From the NCBI RefSeq assembly GCF_004214895.1, contig NZ_CP035952.1, forward strand, positions 3,172,501 through 3,236,500: DNA of 64,000 bases, given 5' to 3'. Of the stretch, positions 15,925 through 24,344 are shown one piece after another. The notes below the pieces were generated by a model. It searched no databases and was not told the origin of the DNA. It saw only the letters and a program-made list of their open reading frames with translations. Both the position numbers and the translations under genes were made by a program. The number at the start of each line of letters is the position of its first letter. The first letter of the stretch is position 1. The DNA comes from Pseudomonas tructae. Its GTDB lineage: Bacteria; Pseudomonadota; Gammaproteobacteria; Pseudomonadales; Pseudomonadaceae.

Positions 15925-18795
15925 CTACTCCAAGGTTGCTCTGATCCTGTCGAGCACAGTGTCCAGGTCCTGGCGGGCGTATCGGTCGGGGTCATAGTCG
16001 ACTTTGAGCAGCAACTGGCCATCGACCAGGTAGCCGGTGAACTCCAGATGGTGACTGGGGCTGCCGTGCAGCAACTGCACACTCAGCGGGTGGACATTGA
16101 CCCGGCTACCGATGTGGCTCTGCAGTGCGCCAAGAAAGTTGTAGCTGTAGTCGCAGTCAAGATCGCCCGTCAGACGCTCGGCCCGGGGAGTGCCGAAGTA
16201 CTGGTTGCCGAAACTGTGGGCAAAGCCTTGTGTTGCCTGCTGATAGGCCTTGATCCGCTCGGCCAGTGCATACAGCTCTACCCCGCCAACCTGCTGCACC
16301 ATCGGGTAGATCAGGGTCAACCAGCCAAACACGCTGTTGAGATCGGCACCTTGCTTGTCCAAGGCGCGGCCATGATCGAGCAGGTGGACTTTCTGTACAG
16401 GCTTGTCATCGTGCTCGCTCATCGCCCCGAGAATTGCAGCCAGCAGCAGGTTACTGATCTCGGCCATTCCCTGTGCCGAGGCTGGCAGGCGCGAAATCGC
16501 CCCCAGCGACAGCTCGGCACGGACAAACGCTTCGCGACGTGGGAACGCTACACCGCGATGACTCGACGTAGCACACTGCTGCCAGGGCAAGGCTTGCCAG
16601 AAGTCGGTGTTGCGCACCTCGGCGTGCAACGCTTGGTAGCTTTGCAGCCACTCGTCAAAGCGCAAGGCCCGATGCCATTGGGTGATGCAGTGCAGGCCCT
16701 GGCTCAGGCATTCGTCGAGCTCGGCAACCAGCAGCATCCACGAATAACGGTCTACCTCGAACTGATGACAAGCGATGATCAACTGGTGGCTGTCGACCTG
16801 TTGTAGCTGGCTGAAACAGACGCGCTGTTGATTGCTCAAGGAAATGGCAGCGCACGTTTGGCTAACGGCCTGCGCAAGGTCGGTCGATGCGCCCAACTGA
16901 CCCAAGTCGTGTACGCCCTGCTCGATCGCATGATGGCCAAGCACCGCGCGCAGCGCCTGGCTTACGGCTTGAGCAGGCAAATCGCCGCTGATGTTCAGGA
17001 CAATTGCCTGACTCCAGTGGTCCAAATCGCTGATGCCCCGGCTTTGCAGGAAACGCCGGTTGGGCAAGCTGGCCTCACTTGCAGCCTGTCGCTTGCCACG
17101 GGCTTTGTTCACTGCCGGCTGCACCTGCAATTGCTCAAGAGCACCGTCTGAAAGCAAGGCCTCCAGATCCAGCAATAGGCCCTTGCGCTTTAGTGCAGCA
17201 ACCACCTGTAACGCCCGTAGCGAATCACCACCGTTGTCGATAAAACTCAGCGTCGGATCAGGCTGATGCCCACCGAGCACCTGAACAATTGCCTGCCATA
17301 ACGGCTCAGCCTGACCCGCGTCGAGAGGTTGCTCGGCCATGCCGGCGGCAATCTCGGCCAATGCCTGACGGTCGATCTTGTTGTTCCTGTTCAGCGCAAA
17401 GCGCTTCAGCAACAGGAACCGCGCCGGAACCTGCTGGGCCGGGAGTTGCGCCTTGGCCGCCTGACGCACAACGCTTTCGTCAATCTCTGGGGCGCTGGCG
17501 ATGACAAAGGCGACCAACGCTGTGTTGCCCTGAACCTGAGTGGCGATCACGCAGACTTCCTGCACCTGGCTCAGGCGCTTGAGCTGGGACTCTACGTGCA
17601 CCAAACTGACTTTCTGGCCGTTGATCTTGACGATAGAGTCTTTGCGCCCAAGCAGGCGAATCGCGCCGTCCGGCTCGCGGCAGGCCAGGTCGCCGGTCAG
17701 GTAGCACTGGCGCTGCGGATCAAGCGGGCTGGGCTGGGTAAGCGCAACGATCTGGCCGCTGGTACTGTCCAGGCGCCGAGCTACCCACGGCGAGTAAAGC
17801 AACAATTCACCGACGCCTTCGCCGTAAGGCTGCTGCGGCTCGAAGGTTACTGCCACCTCGACACCGTCAACCGGACTGTCCAAGGCCCAGGTTACCGAAC
17901 GTAGCTGTTCGCCCTGATTGATACGGGCGTGCAAAGCGGTGGTGCACTCAGTAGGCCCATAAGCGTTGAACAGTTGTGAACCCACTGCAAAACACTGGTT
18001 GAAACGTTCGATGTCCGAGCGATGAATGATCTCGCCGCCAATCACCAATTGCTTGGCAGCGGTATACGCAGTTGAGGCCGGACTGTAGAACGCGCGCAGG
18101 TACGGCACGGTCATGTGCAGCACATCAAGATCATGGGCAACAATCATTGCGTCGATGGCTGCGAAATCCATCTCCCGCGGGTTGAGGCTGCACAGCGTTG
18201 CGCCGGTCTTGAGGCTGGCAAAGATATCCATCAGGCCTGCGTCCCAACCCGCCGATGCCAATTGCAGCAAGCGATTGCGGGCTGAGATGCCGACGTATGC
18301 CACATAGTTGTCGATATGCTGGTTCAGCGCGTCGATACGCTGGACGATGGCCTTGGCCTCGCCGGTCGAGCCGCTGGTGAAGATGACATAGTCTTCACAA
18401 CACAGTTGCAGCGACTCACCAGTTGGCACCGGAGCAGGCTCGAACAGTCCCAGGTCGATCACCGCAAGATCGGTGGCCAAGTTTTGGCCCGACTGTACCG
18501 AACCGTTGAGGATCACGCTGACACCCAGCGACTTGAGCGTGGCCTGCAGGCTTGCCAAATCACTGGCAGGATCGATGAACACCAATCGTTTAGCACTGGC
18601 CAAACCGGCAACCAGCGCGGCATACATGAGGTGCCCGTGGCTGGCATAGAGCACCACCGCACCCCGTCCAGTCCGGGTGATTTCGGCGCTGAGTGCCGCC
18701 CGCAACCGCTCGATTGATGCAAACGAGTGGCTACCACTGGAATCAATTACGCCAACCACATCAGAACCCGCAGCGCGAACATAGGCCTGCAACAT
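15925..18795 (-). CDS. NRPS A-PCP-epimerisation-like trimodule
   Basis: 956 residues. The A domain (about 1-485) has A3 IFTSGSTGEAK (138-148), A5 NAYGPTECT, A7 YLTGDL and A10 NRNNKID. The code by eye is D-A-M-H-V-G-A-T-A-K, which matches no substrate I know. The PCP has Ser525 in FIDNGGDSLRAL. Residues about 580-956 are an epimerisation-type condensation domain (VFGWLTLIYPM, DYSYNFLGAL). Its HHxxxDG motif reads HQFEVDR (677-683) and the EGHGR motif reads LDHGR (806-810), so the second His and the Glu used by epimerases are both missing. There is no N-terminal C domain, so it is a starter-like module. RBS AGGAAAGGGA; 24 bases after the aminotransferase. Confidence 0.9.
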   Translation of the reverse strand: MLQAYVRAAGSDVVGVIDSSGSHSFASIERLRAALSAEITRTGRGAVVLYASHGHLMYAALVAGLASAKRLVFIDPASDLASLQATLKSLGVSVILNGSVQSGQNLATDLAVIDLGLFEPAPVPTGESLQLCCEDYVIFTSGSTGEAKAIVQRIDALNQHIDNYVAYVGISARNRLLQLASAGWDAGLMDIFASLKTGATLCSLNPREMDFAAIDAMIVAHDLDVLHMTVPYLRAFYSPASTAYTAAKQLVIGGEIIHRSDIERFNQCFAVGSQLFNAYGPTECTTALHARINQGEQLRSVTWALDSPVDGVEVAVTFEPQQPYGEGVGELLLYSPWVARRLDSTSGQIVALTQPSPLDPQRQCYLTGDLACREPDGAIRLLGRKDSIVKINGQKVSLVHVESQLKRLSQVQEVCVIATQVQGNTALVAFVIASAPEIDESVVRQAAKAQLPAQQVPARFLLLKRFALNRNNKIDRQALAEIAAGMAEQPLDAGQAEPLWQAIVQVLGGHQPDPTLSFIDNGGDSLRALQVVAALKRKGLLLDLEALLSDGALEQLQVQPAVNKARGKRQAASEASLPNRRFLQSRGISDLDHWSQAIVLNISGDLPAQAVSQALRAVLGHHAIEQGVHDLGQLGASTDLAQAVSQTCAAISLSNQQRVCFSQLQQVDSHQLIIACHQFEVDRYSWMLLVAELDECLSQGLHCITQWHRALRFDEWLQSYQALHAEVRNTDFWQALPWQQCATSSHRGVAFPRREAFVRAELSLGAISRLPASAQGMAEISNLLLAAILGAMSEHDDKPVQKVHLLDHGRALDKQGADLNSVFGWLTLIYPMVQQVGGVELYALAERIKAYQQATQGFAHSFGNQYFGTPRAERLTGDLDCDYSYNFLGALQSHIGSRVNVHPLSVQLLHGSPSHHLEFTGYLVDGQLLLKVDYDPDRYARQDLDTVLDRIRATLE

Positions 18796-18819
18796 GATGT
18801 CCCTTTCCTGTTGTTGTTA

Positions 18820-20040
18820 TCAGAGGGCTTGGCAAACGCCTTGCAGCGTCTGCATGAATGCCTGGATTTCGCTTCCAGACATGACAATCGGTGGGGTCAG
18901 CTTGACCGTGTTCGAATTGCACCCTCCGGTGCGGACGATGACGCCGTGATCGAGCAGGCCATTGCGCAGCGCCAGCACATCGCCGGCAAAATCGAAGGCG
19001 AGCATCAGCCCGCGGCCCCGCACATGGGTCACTCGCTCATCGTCCCGACCCAATTGTTCAAGTGCCTGGCGCAAGTGCGCGCCATTACTGGCCGCCAGTT
19101 GCCACGGTTGTTCCTGATCGAAGATATCCAGCACTTTCGAGGCTACCGCACAGACCAAAGGCATCAAGGTAAACGTCGAAGAATGCTCGGCGTAGCCCAG
19201 GCAATCGACCAGCTCGGTGCGTCCGACCACCGCCGAAATCGGCAAACCATTGCCCAGCGCCTTACCCAGCACCAACAGGTCGGGCAGTAGCGTCGGATCA
19301 CTGACAAACGGCTTACCGGTTCGCCCAAAACCGGTGTAGATCTCGTCGAATATGCTGACAACACCGAAGGTTCTGGCCAGCTCGACGATCGACTCCAGCA
19401 ATGGCCTTGGCACCGGATACATGCCTTCAGCCGCCTGAATCGGCTCGATGATCATCGCAGCTGGCAAACTGCCCGTCTGTTTGGCTTGGGTCAGGTAGGC
19501 AAACAACTGCTCATGCCATTGCGCGGCCCTGGCCGGGTCGTGTTCGGCCGCGTAGTCCAGGGCCAGCGCGCTGACCTGCAGGCCGCCAAGTGCCAGGTGT
19601 TTGCGAAAGTTGGGGTTGGAGGTAACCGACAGGGCCCCTTGGGTCTTGCCATGGAAGGCGTTGTCGAAGTACACAACGCCTTGCCGGCCGGTGGCGGCAC
19701 GGGCGATTTTCAGGGCGACTTCGATGGCTTCGGCACCGGTCACGGCGCCAAATACAGAGGCTTGAAGGTAAGGCACCAACCGTGCGAGTTTCGCCACCAT
19801 CTCGTGGCGATGCGGGTTGTCGATGTTCCAGCCGGTGTGCACCAACAGTTCGGCCTGGCGCTGGGTGACCTCGATCAGGTCATCGCGTTGATAACCAAGG
19901 TTGGCCGCCCCGCTACCACCGGACATATCGAGAAAGGCACGACCGTCTGCGTCGTAAAGAAAGCAGCCCTTGCCTCGAACGATCGAAGGGCTGCTGGGCG
20001 TGTTGCGTTTGACTGAAATCGAAAGCGCTTCTGTAAACAT
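18820..20040 (-). CDS. Class III PLP-dependent aminotransferase
   Basis: 406 residues, fold-type I PLP enzyme of the acetylornithine/4-aminobutyrate aminotransferase class. It shows GAVTGAEAIEVALKIAR (phosphate loop), FDNAFHGKTQG, the Asp in FDEIYTGFGRTG, and the Schiff-base Lys in VLGKALGNG. The motifs look intact. ATG 20040 with AAGG nine bases upstream is preferred to a TTG at 20049. It is first in the operon, so its amination is probably committed to the pathway: transfer of an amino group onto a keto or aldehyde precursor that one of the NRPS A domains then activates (inference). Confidence 0.88.
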   Translation of the reverse strand: MFTEALSISVKRNTPSSPSIVRGKGCFLYDADGRAFLDMSGGSGAANLGYQRDDLIEVTQRQAELLVHTGWNIDNPHRHEMVAKLARLVPYLQASVFGAVTGAEAIEVALKIARAATGRQGVVYFDNAFHGKTQGALSVTSNPNFRKHLALGGLQVSALALDYAAEHDPARAAQWHEQLFAYLTQAKQTGSLPAAMIIEPIQAAEGMYPVPRPLLESIVELARTFGVVSIFDEIYTGFGRTGKPFVSDPTLLPDLLVLGKALGNGLPISAVVGRTELVDCLGYAEHSSTFTLMPLVCAVASKVLDIFDQEQPWQLAASNGAHLRQALEQLGRDDERVTHVRGRGLMLAFDFAGDVLALRNGLLDHGVIVRTGGCNSNTVKLTPPIVMSGSEIQAFMQTLQGVCQAL

Positions 20041-20371
20041 CACTATCAACCTTGAGTGTCATGCCATTAACACGCACACATACTCAGGGCGAAATCGCTG
20101 ACGCGCAGTAAAACCGGGCGCTGCGAGGCTACCTTCCCTGGTATGCATCTTCCTTTTGCCAGGGTCGAAAACCCCTACCGGCAATATGGTTTTCAGTGAG
20201 CCATTAGCCGTTCACAACTGTCAACGTTCTGTGTAAATTTTATTTAACATAAGAAAAAACACCTGTTTCATACCGTAGAAACAGTTTAATTTCCTGAATT
20301 TGTGAGTAAAGCAATAGCAAAAAGACGCTAGCCTCCGTCATCCAGAGGCCATTATTTGAGTAAGGAATATC
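20041..20371 (-). promoter_or_regulatory. Upstream region of the NRPS operon with inverted repeat
   Basis: 331 bases with no gene. The part at about 20220-20330 is strongly AT-rich, unlike its surroundings, and should hold the promoter of the minus-strand biosynthetic operon. It contains a clean inverted repeat, CTGTTTC-8 nt-GAAACAG, at 20263-20284 (candidate operator), and a weaker CCCTGG/CCAGGG pair at 20136-20164 within the likely 5' leader. No cluster-linked regulator gene is present. Confidence 0.45.
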
Positions 20372-21505
20372 TCACCTTCCCAAGTGCCACAACCTTGCAA
20401 TATCTCTCGCTCGAGCCTCCAGCAATGCAGCGGCCTGACTACAGGCCTGCTCAAGGCTCATTGGCCCACTGGTCAGGGCGAACGCGGCATCAATGCCATG
20501 GCCGTACAGTTCCTCATAGCCTTGGCCCAGGGTACCGGCAATCACCACCACAGGTACGCCGTGACGCTGGGCAATGCGGGCGACACCAAATGGCGTTTTG
20601 CCGCGCAAGGTTTGGGCGTCAAAGCGACCTTCGCCGGTAATGACCAGGTCAGCACCCAGCACCGCCACCTCAAGCCCAGCCAGTTGCGCCACCACCTCGA
20701 TACCCGGGCGAAATGCCGCCTGCATGAAGGCCTTGGCGGCGAAGCCCATGCCGCCGGCCGCACCGCACCCGGGGAAATCACGAACATCATGGCCCAGCAG
20801 TTGCGCGCAGTGGTCGGCAAAATGCCCAAGGGCCTTATCCAGCGCCTGCACCTGCGCAGGGCTTGCACCTTTCTGCGGGCCGAAGATCGCCGAAGCGCCA
20901 TTGCTGCCGCACAGTGGGTTGTCGACATCGGCAGCCACTTCTAACTGCACTTCAAGTAACCGGTGGTCCAGCGCGCTGGCGTCAATACGGGCAAGCCCGC
21001 CCAAGGCCAGGCCGCCTTCGGCCAGGGAGTGCTCCTGTGCATCGAACAGCTGCAGGCCCAAGGCGCGGAGCATGCCGCTGCCGCCATCATTGGTGGCACT
21101 GCCGCCGATGGCCAAGATGATCCGCTGCGCCCCGGCGTCCAGTGCGGCGCCGATTAGTTGGCCGGTGCCGAAGGTGCTGCTGCGACAGGCGTCGCGCTGC
21201 TCCAGGCTGAGCAACTGCAAACCGCTGGCCTGGGCCATCTCGATAATTGCCGTGCGGCTCTCGCCCAGCCAGCCCCAAGCCGCCTGCACCGGTTCGCCAA
21301 GTGGCCCGCGCACCTGCACGTGGCGTAGTTCGCCGGCACAGGCGGCGACGATGGCGTCCATGGTGCCTTCGCCACCGTCAGCCATCGGGCATTTGACCAG
21401 CTGTGCCTGCGGCAGCACCTGGGCAAGACCGCTTGCGATGGCATCGGCGACACCTTCGGCGCTCAGGCTGTCTTTGAACGAGTCGGGGGCGATGACGATT
21501 TTCAT
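20372..21505 (-). CDS. garK: Glycerate kinase
   Basis: 377 residues, glycerate 2-kinase of the GarK/GlxK family: D-glycerate + ATP to 2-phosphoglycerate. Typical motifs are KIVIAPDSFKDSLSA at the start, CPMADGGEGT, IILAIGGSATNDGGSGML, GCGAAGGMGFA and LVITGEGRFDAQT. The start is ATG 21505 with RBS AGGAG; the longer upstream frame is not needed. It lies 114 bases downstream of the CdaR-type regulator on the same strand and likely works with the MFS transporter in sugar-acid/glycerate use. Confidence 0.92.
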   Translation of the reverse strand: MKIVIAPDSFKDSLSAEGVADAIASGLAQVLPQAQLVKCPMADGGEGTMDAIVAACAGELRHVQVRGPLGEPVQAAWGWLGESRTAIIEMAQASGLQLLSLEQRDACRSSTFGTGQLIGAALDAGAQRIILAIGGSATNDGGSGMLRALGLQLFDAQEHSLAEGGLALGGLARIDASALDHRLLEVQLEVAADVDNPLCGSNGASAIFGPQKGASPAQVQALDKALGHFADHCAQLLGHDVRDFPGCGAAGGMGFAAKAFMQAAFRPGIEVVAQLAGLEVAVLGADLVITGEGRFDAQTLRGKTPFGVARIAQRHGVPVVVIAGTLGQGYEELYGHGIDAAFALTSGPMSLEQACSQAAALLEARARDIARLWHLGR

Positions 21506-21619
21506 GGGGATTCTCCTGATCCAGATGACTGCATGCTGACAGCTGGCCCCAACGCAAGCCTTAGTCAGATGCACAAGCTGCAGCAACCTGGTTTGGGCGC
21601 TTGGCCAACCGTACGCATG

Positions 21620-22720
21620 TCAGACGTTGGCGGGCAACAGTTGCAAACCCAGGTAGAGGCTCAGCATGCCCTCGAGGCGCAGCGGATCAACCTCGCTCAA
21701 CTCGGCAATCCGCTCAAGCCGATAACGCAGGCTATTGCGATGAATGCCCAAGGCGTCGGCGCAGGCCTGACTCTGGCCGTCGTGGGCGCACCAGGCACGC
21801 AAGGTAGCCAGCAACTGGCCGCTGCTGTCCTTGGCGCGAATGCGTTGCAGCGGTTCGAGCAGCTCGTCCAGGGCGTCGTCGTTGCGATGACGCCACAGTA
21901 GCGCCGGCAGCCGGTAGCGGCTCAGGAGCAGCACCTGCTGCCCGGGCACCACCTCACGCCCATAGGCCAGCAAGTCGCGCACCCGGCGATAGCCACGGCG
22001 CAGTTGCTCAAGGCTTTGCGCCGCCGAACCTGCGGCCAGGCGCTGCACCTGCCAGCCGTGACGCTGCAAGCGCTCCAGCAGTTTCGGTTCATCCAGCGCC
22101 ACCGTGGCCGGTCGGCACCACAGCAGCGATTGCCGCGCCGGGCTGACGCACCAGCTGTCCGGGTAACGGCTCATCAACCAGCCGGCCAGGCTTTGCGCCT
22201 CAAGCCCGGCATCGAGTTCGAACAGGCAGGGAACACGTGGCAACTGCGGCTTGAGTCCCAGTTGCCGGGCTTCGTCGACCAGCCTCGGCGAGTCGCCTGC
22301 ACCGCCCAGCAGCAAGGCCAGCAGGTCATCGCAGCGCTGGCGCCGCCATTGTTGCTCAACTTGCAAGTGACGCTGGGCCAGGAGCATTTCGGCGGTCATG
22401 CGCACCAGCTCCGCGTAGGTCCGCACCTGCTGCGGGTCACCGGTCAGGCCCAGCACGCCGATCAGCCGCGTATCGAGCATGAGCGGCAAATTGACCCCGG
22501 GTTGAACGCCCTTGAGGCACTTGGCCGCCTCAGCATCGAGCTCGACGTTGCGACCGTTGGCCAACACCAGTTGCGCACCTTCATGGCGGGTGTTGATCCG
22601 CTCAGGTTCGCCACTGCCCAGGATCAGGCCCTGGCTGTCCATGACGTTGACGTTGCACGGCAGGATCGCCATTGCCCGGTCGACGATGTCTTGCGCCAGG
22701 TCATGGTCCAGTTCGAACAT
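21620..22720 (-). CDS. CdaR-family transcriptional regulator
   Basis: 366 residues. The N-terminal putative sugar-diacid recognition domain (about 1-135) includes GSGEPERINTRHEGA and PLMLDTRLIGVLGLTGDP. The C-terminal PucR-type helix-turn-helix is ADALGIHRNSLRYRLERI. CdaR proteins activate D-glucarate/galactarate/glycerate genes. The start is ATG 22720 with AAGGA upstream. It is divergent from the MFS gene (161 bases between starts) and upstream of glycerate kinase, so it probably regulates both. Confidence 0.9.
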   Translation of the reverse strand: MFELDHDLAQDIVDRAMAILPCNVNVMDSQGLILGSGEPERINTRHEGAQLVLANGRNVELDAEAAKCLKGVQPGVNLPLMLDTRLIGVLGLTGDPQQVRTYAELVRMTAEMLLAQRHLQVEQQWRRQRCDDLLALLLGGAGDSPRLVDEARQLGLKPQLPRVPCLFELDAGLEAQSLAGWLMSRYPDSWCVSPARQSLLWCRPATVALDEPKLLERLQRHGWQVQRLAAGSAAQSLEQLRRGYRRVRDLLAYGREVVPGQQVLLLSRYRLPALLWRHRNDDALDELLEPLQRIRAKDSSGQLLATLRAWCAHDGQSQACADALGIHRNSLRYRLERIAELSEVDPLRLEGMLSLYLGLQLLPANV

Positions 22721-22881
22721 GGGAGGATCCTTGTTTTCGCAATGATTGGTCCGGGGCACAGCCGTCCAGGAAAAATGCTGTGCAAAAGCACAAAGACAGC
22801 CACGGCCCGCTCACCGAGACTCATTGCAGCAGCCGCCTTGATGCAGGCTGCGGCGATAAACATAACAAAAGAGAGAGAATC

Positions 22882-24216
22882 ATGGCACACAGCCCTGCCC
22901 CTGACCAAGGCCACGACCTCACCCGCAATGCGCTGTACCGGCGCATTACCCTGCGGCTGATTCCGTTCATTTTCATCTGCTACCTGTTCAATTACCTGGA
23001 CCGGGTCAACGTCGGCTTCGCCAAGTTGCAGATGCTCGATGCGCTCAAGTTCAGTGAAACCATTTACGGCCTGGGTGCCGGGATCTTCTTCATTGGCTAC
23101 GTGTTGTGCGGGCTGCCCAGCAACCTGGCACTGAACCGCTTCGGCCCGCGGCGCTGGATCGCCCTGATGATGATCACCTGGGGCGCGCTGTCGACCTGCC
23201 TGCTGTTCGTCACCACGCCCATGGAATTCTACGTGCTGCGCCTGTTTACCGGCGCCGCCGAAGCCGGCTTCTTCCCCGGCATCGTGTTGTACCTCTCGCG
23301 CTGGTTCCCGGCGACCCGCCGTGGGCGGATCATGGCCCTGTTCATGTCGGCGATCCCGGTCTCGGGCCTATTGGGCGGGCCGTTCTCCGGCTGGATTCTC
23401 AATCATTTCGCCGCAGGCCAACACGGCCTGGCCGGCTGGCAGTGGATGTTCCTGATCCAGGGCCTGCCGACCGTGCTGCTGGGCTTTCTGGCGATCTTCC
23501 TGCTCAGCGATGGCTACTCCAAGGCCAAATGGCTGAGCCCGGCCGAGCGGCAGATCATCGAAACCGACCTCAAGGCCGATGCCGCAAGCAAACCGATCAC
23601 CAACAGCGACAGCCTGCTGTCGGTGTTTGCCAACCCGCTGATCTGGACCTTCGGTTTCGTCTACTTCTGCATTCAGAGCGGGGTTTATGCGATCAACTTC
23701 TGGCTGCCCTCGATCATCAAGAACCTGGGCTTCAACGATGCCCTGCTGATCGGCTGGCTGAGCGCGATTCCCTACCTGCTGGCCGGGGTGTTCATGCTGT
23801 TGGTCGGGCGTTCGGCGGACCTGCGCAACGAGCGCCGCTGGCATTTGGTGGTGCCGATGCTGATGGGCGCCCTGGGCCTGCTGATTGCGGTGAACTTCGG
23901 CCACAACCCGGTCATTGCCATCATCGGCCTGAGCATCGCCACCATGGGCGCCCTCACCGGCCTGCCGATGTTCTGGCCGATGCCCACCGCGCTGCTCAGC
24001 GCCGGTACGGCGGTAGCGGGCCTGGCGATCATCAACTCGGTCGGGCAGATGGCCGGTTTTCTCAGCCCCTACCTGGTCGGTTTTATCAAGGACCAGACAG
24101 GCTCCACCGATGCGGCGCTGTATTCGCTGGCGGGGTTGATTGTGTTTGGCAGCCTGGTGGCCTTGCGGGTTTCGCGGGTGCGGATTGCCAGCGCGGTGGC
24201 TGAGCAGGTGAACTGA
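22882..24216 (+). CDS. MFS transporter, anion:cation symporter family
   Basis: 444 residues with about twelve transmembrane segments. RRITLRLIPFIFICYLFNYLDRVNVGFAK is the signature opening of the ACS family (tartrate, phthalate, glucarate and similar acids). The start is ATG 22882 with RBS GAGAGAG; the frame is open upstream but has no better start. The substrate is probably glycerate or a related sugar acid, judged only by the neighbouring glycerate kinase and CdaR genes. Confidence 0.88.
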   Translation: MAHSPAPDQGHDLTRNALYRRITLRLIPFIFICYLFNYLDRVNVGFAKLQMLDALKFSETIYGLGAGIFFIGYVLCGLPSNLALNRFGPRRWIALMMITWGALSTCLLFVTTPMEFYVLRLFTGAAEAGFFPGIVLYLSRWFPATRRGRIMALFMSAIPVSGLLGGPFSGWILNHFAAGQHGLAGWQWMFLIQGLPTVLLGFLAIFLLSDGYSKAKWLSPAERQIIETDLKADAASKPITNSDSLLSVFANPLIWTFGFVYFCIQSGVYAINFWLPSIIKNLGFNDALLIGWLSAIPYLLAGVFMLLVGRSADLRNERRWHLVVPMLMGALGLLIAVNFGHNPVIAIIGLSIATMGALTGLPMFWPMPTALLSAGTAVAGLAIINSVGQMAGFLSPYLVGFIKDQTGSTDAALYSLAGLIVFGSLVALRVSRVRIASAVAEQVN

Positions 24217-24225
24217 AGCGAGTCG

Positions 24226-24279
24226 ATCGCGGGGCAAGCCCGCTCCCACGAATCTGTAGGAGCGGGCTTGCCCCGCGAT
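24226..24279. repeat. REP palindrome 1
   Basis: Long imperfect inverted repeat with arms ATCGCGGGGCAAGCCCGCTC and its complement, separated by a short loop. It lies between the MFS and aldo/keto reductase genes. Same family as the elements at 32607, 38467 and 41406; typical Pseudomonas REP. Confidence 0.9.
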
Positions 24280-24344
24280 GCTTTTAATCCCTTGGCGAAC
24301 TGTGTAAAACAGATCGAATTCCAACCGCGAAGGGACTTTCGATC

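Noticed and set aside
10097..18717. Plus-strand ORFs opposite the NRPS operon (10097-10825, 11046-11915, 11948-13015, 13450-14418, 15901-16806)
   Set aside because: Antisense shadows of GC-rich genes whose minus-strand frames carry full sets of conserved motifs.
20136..20164. CCCTGG/CCAGGG pair as a terminator or riboswitch
   Set aside because: Only six base pairs with a 17-base loop and no T run; too weak to call separately.
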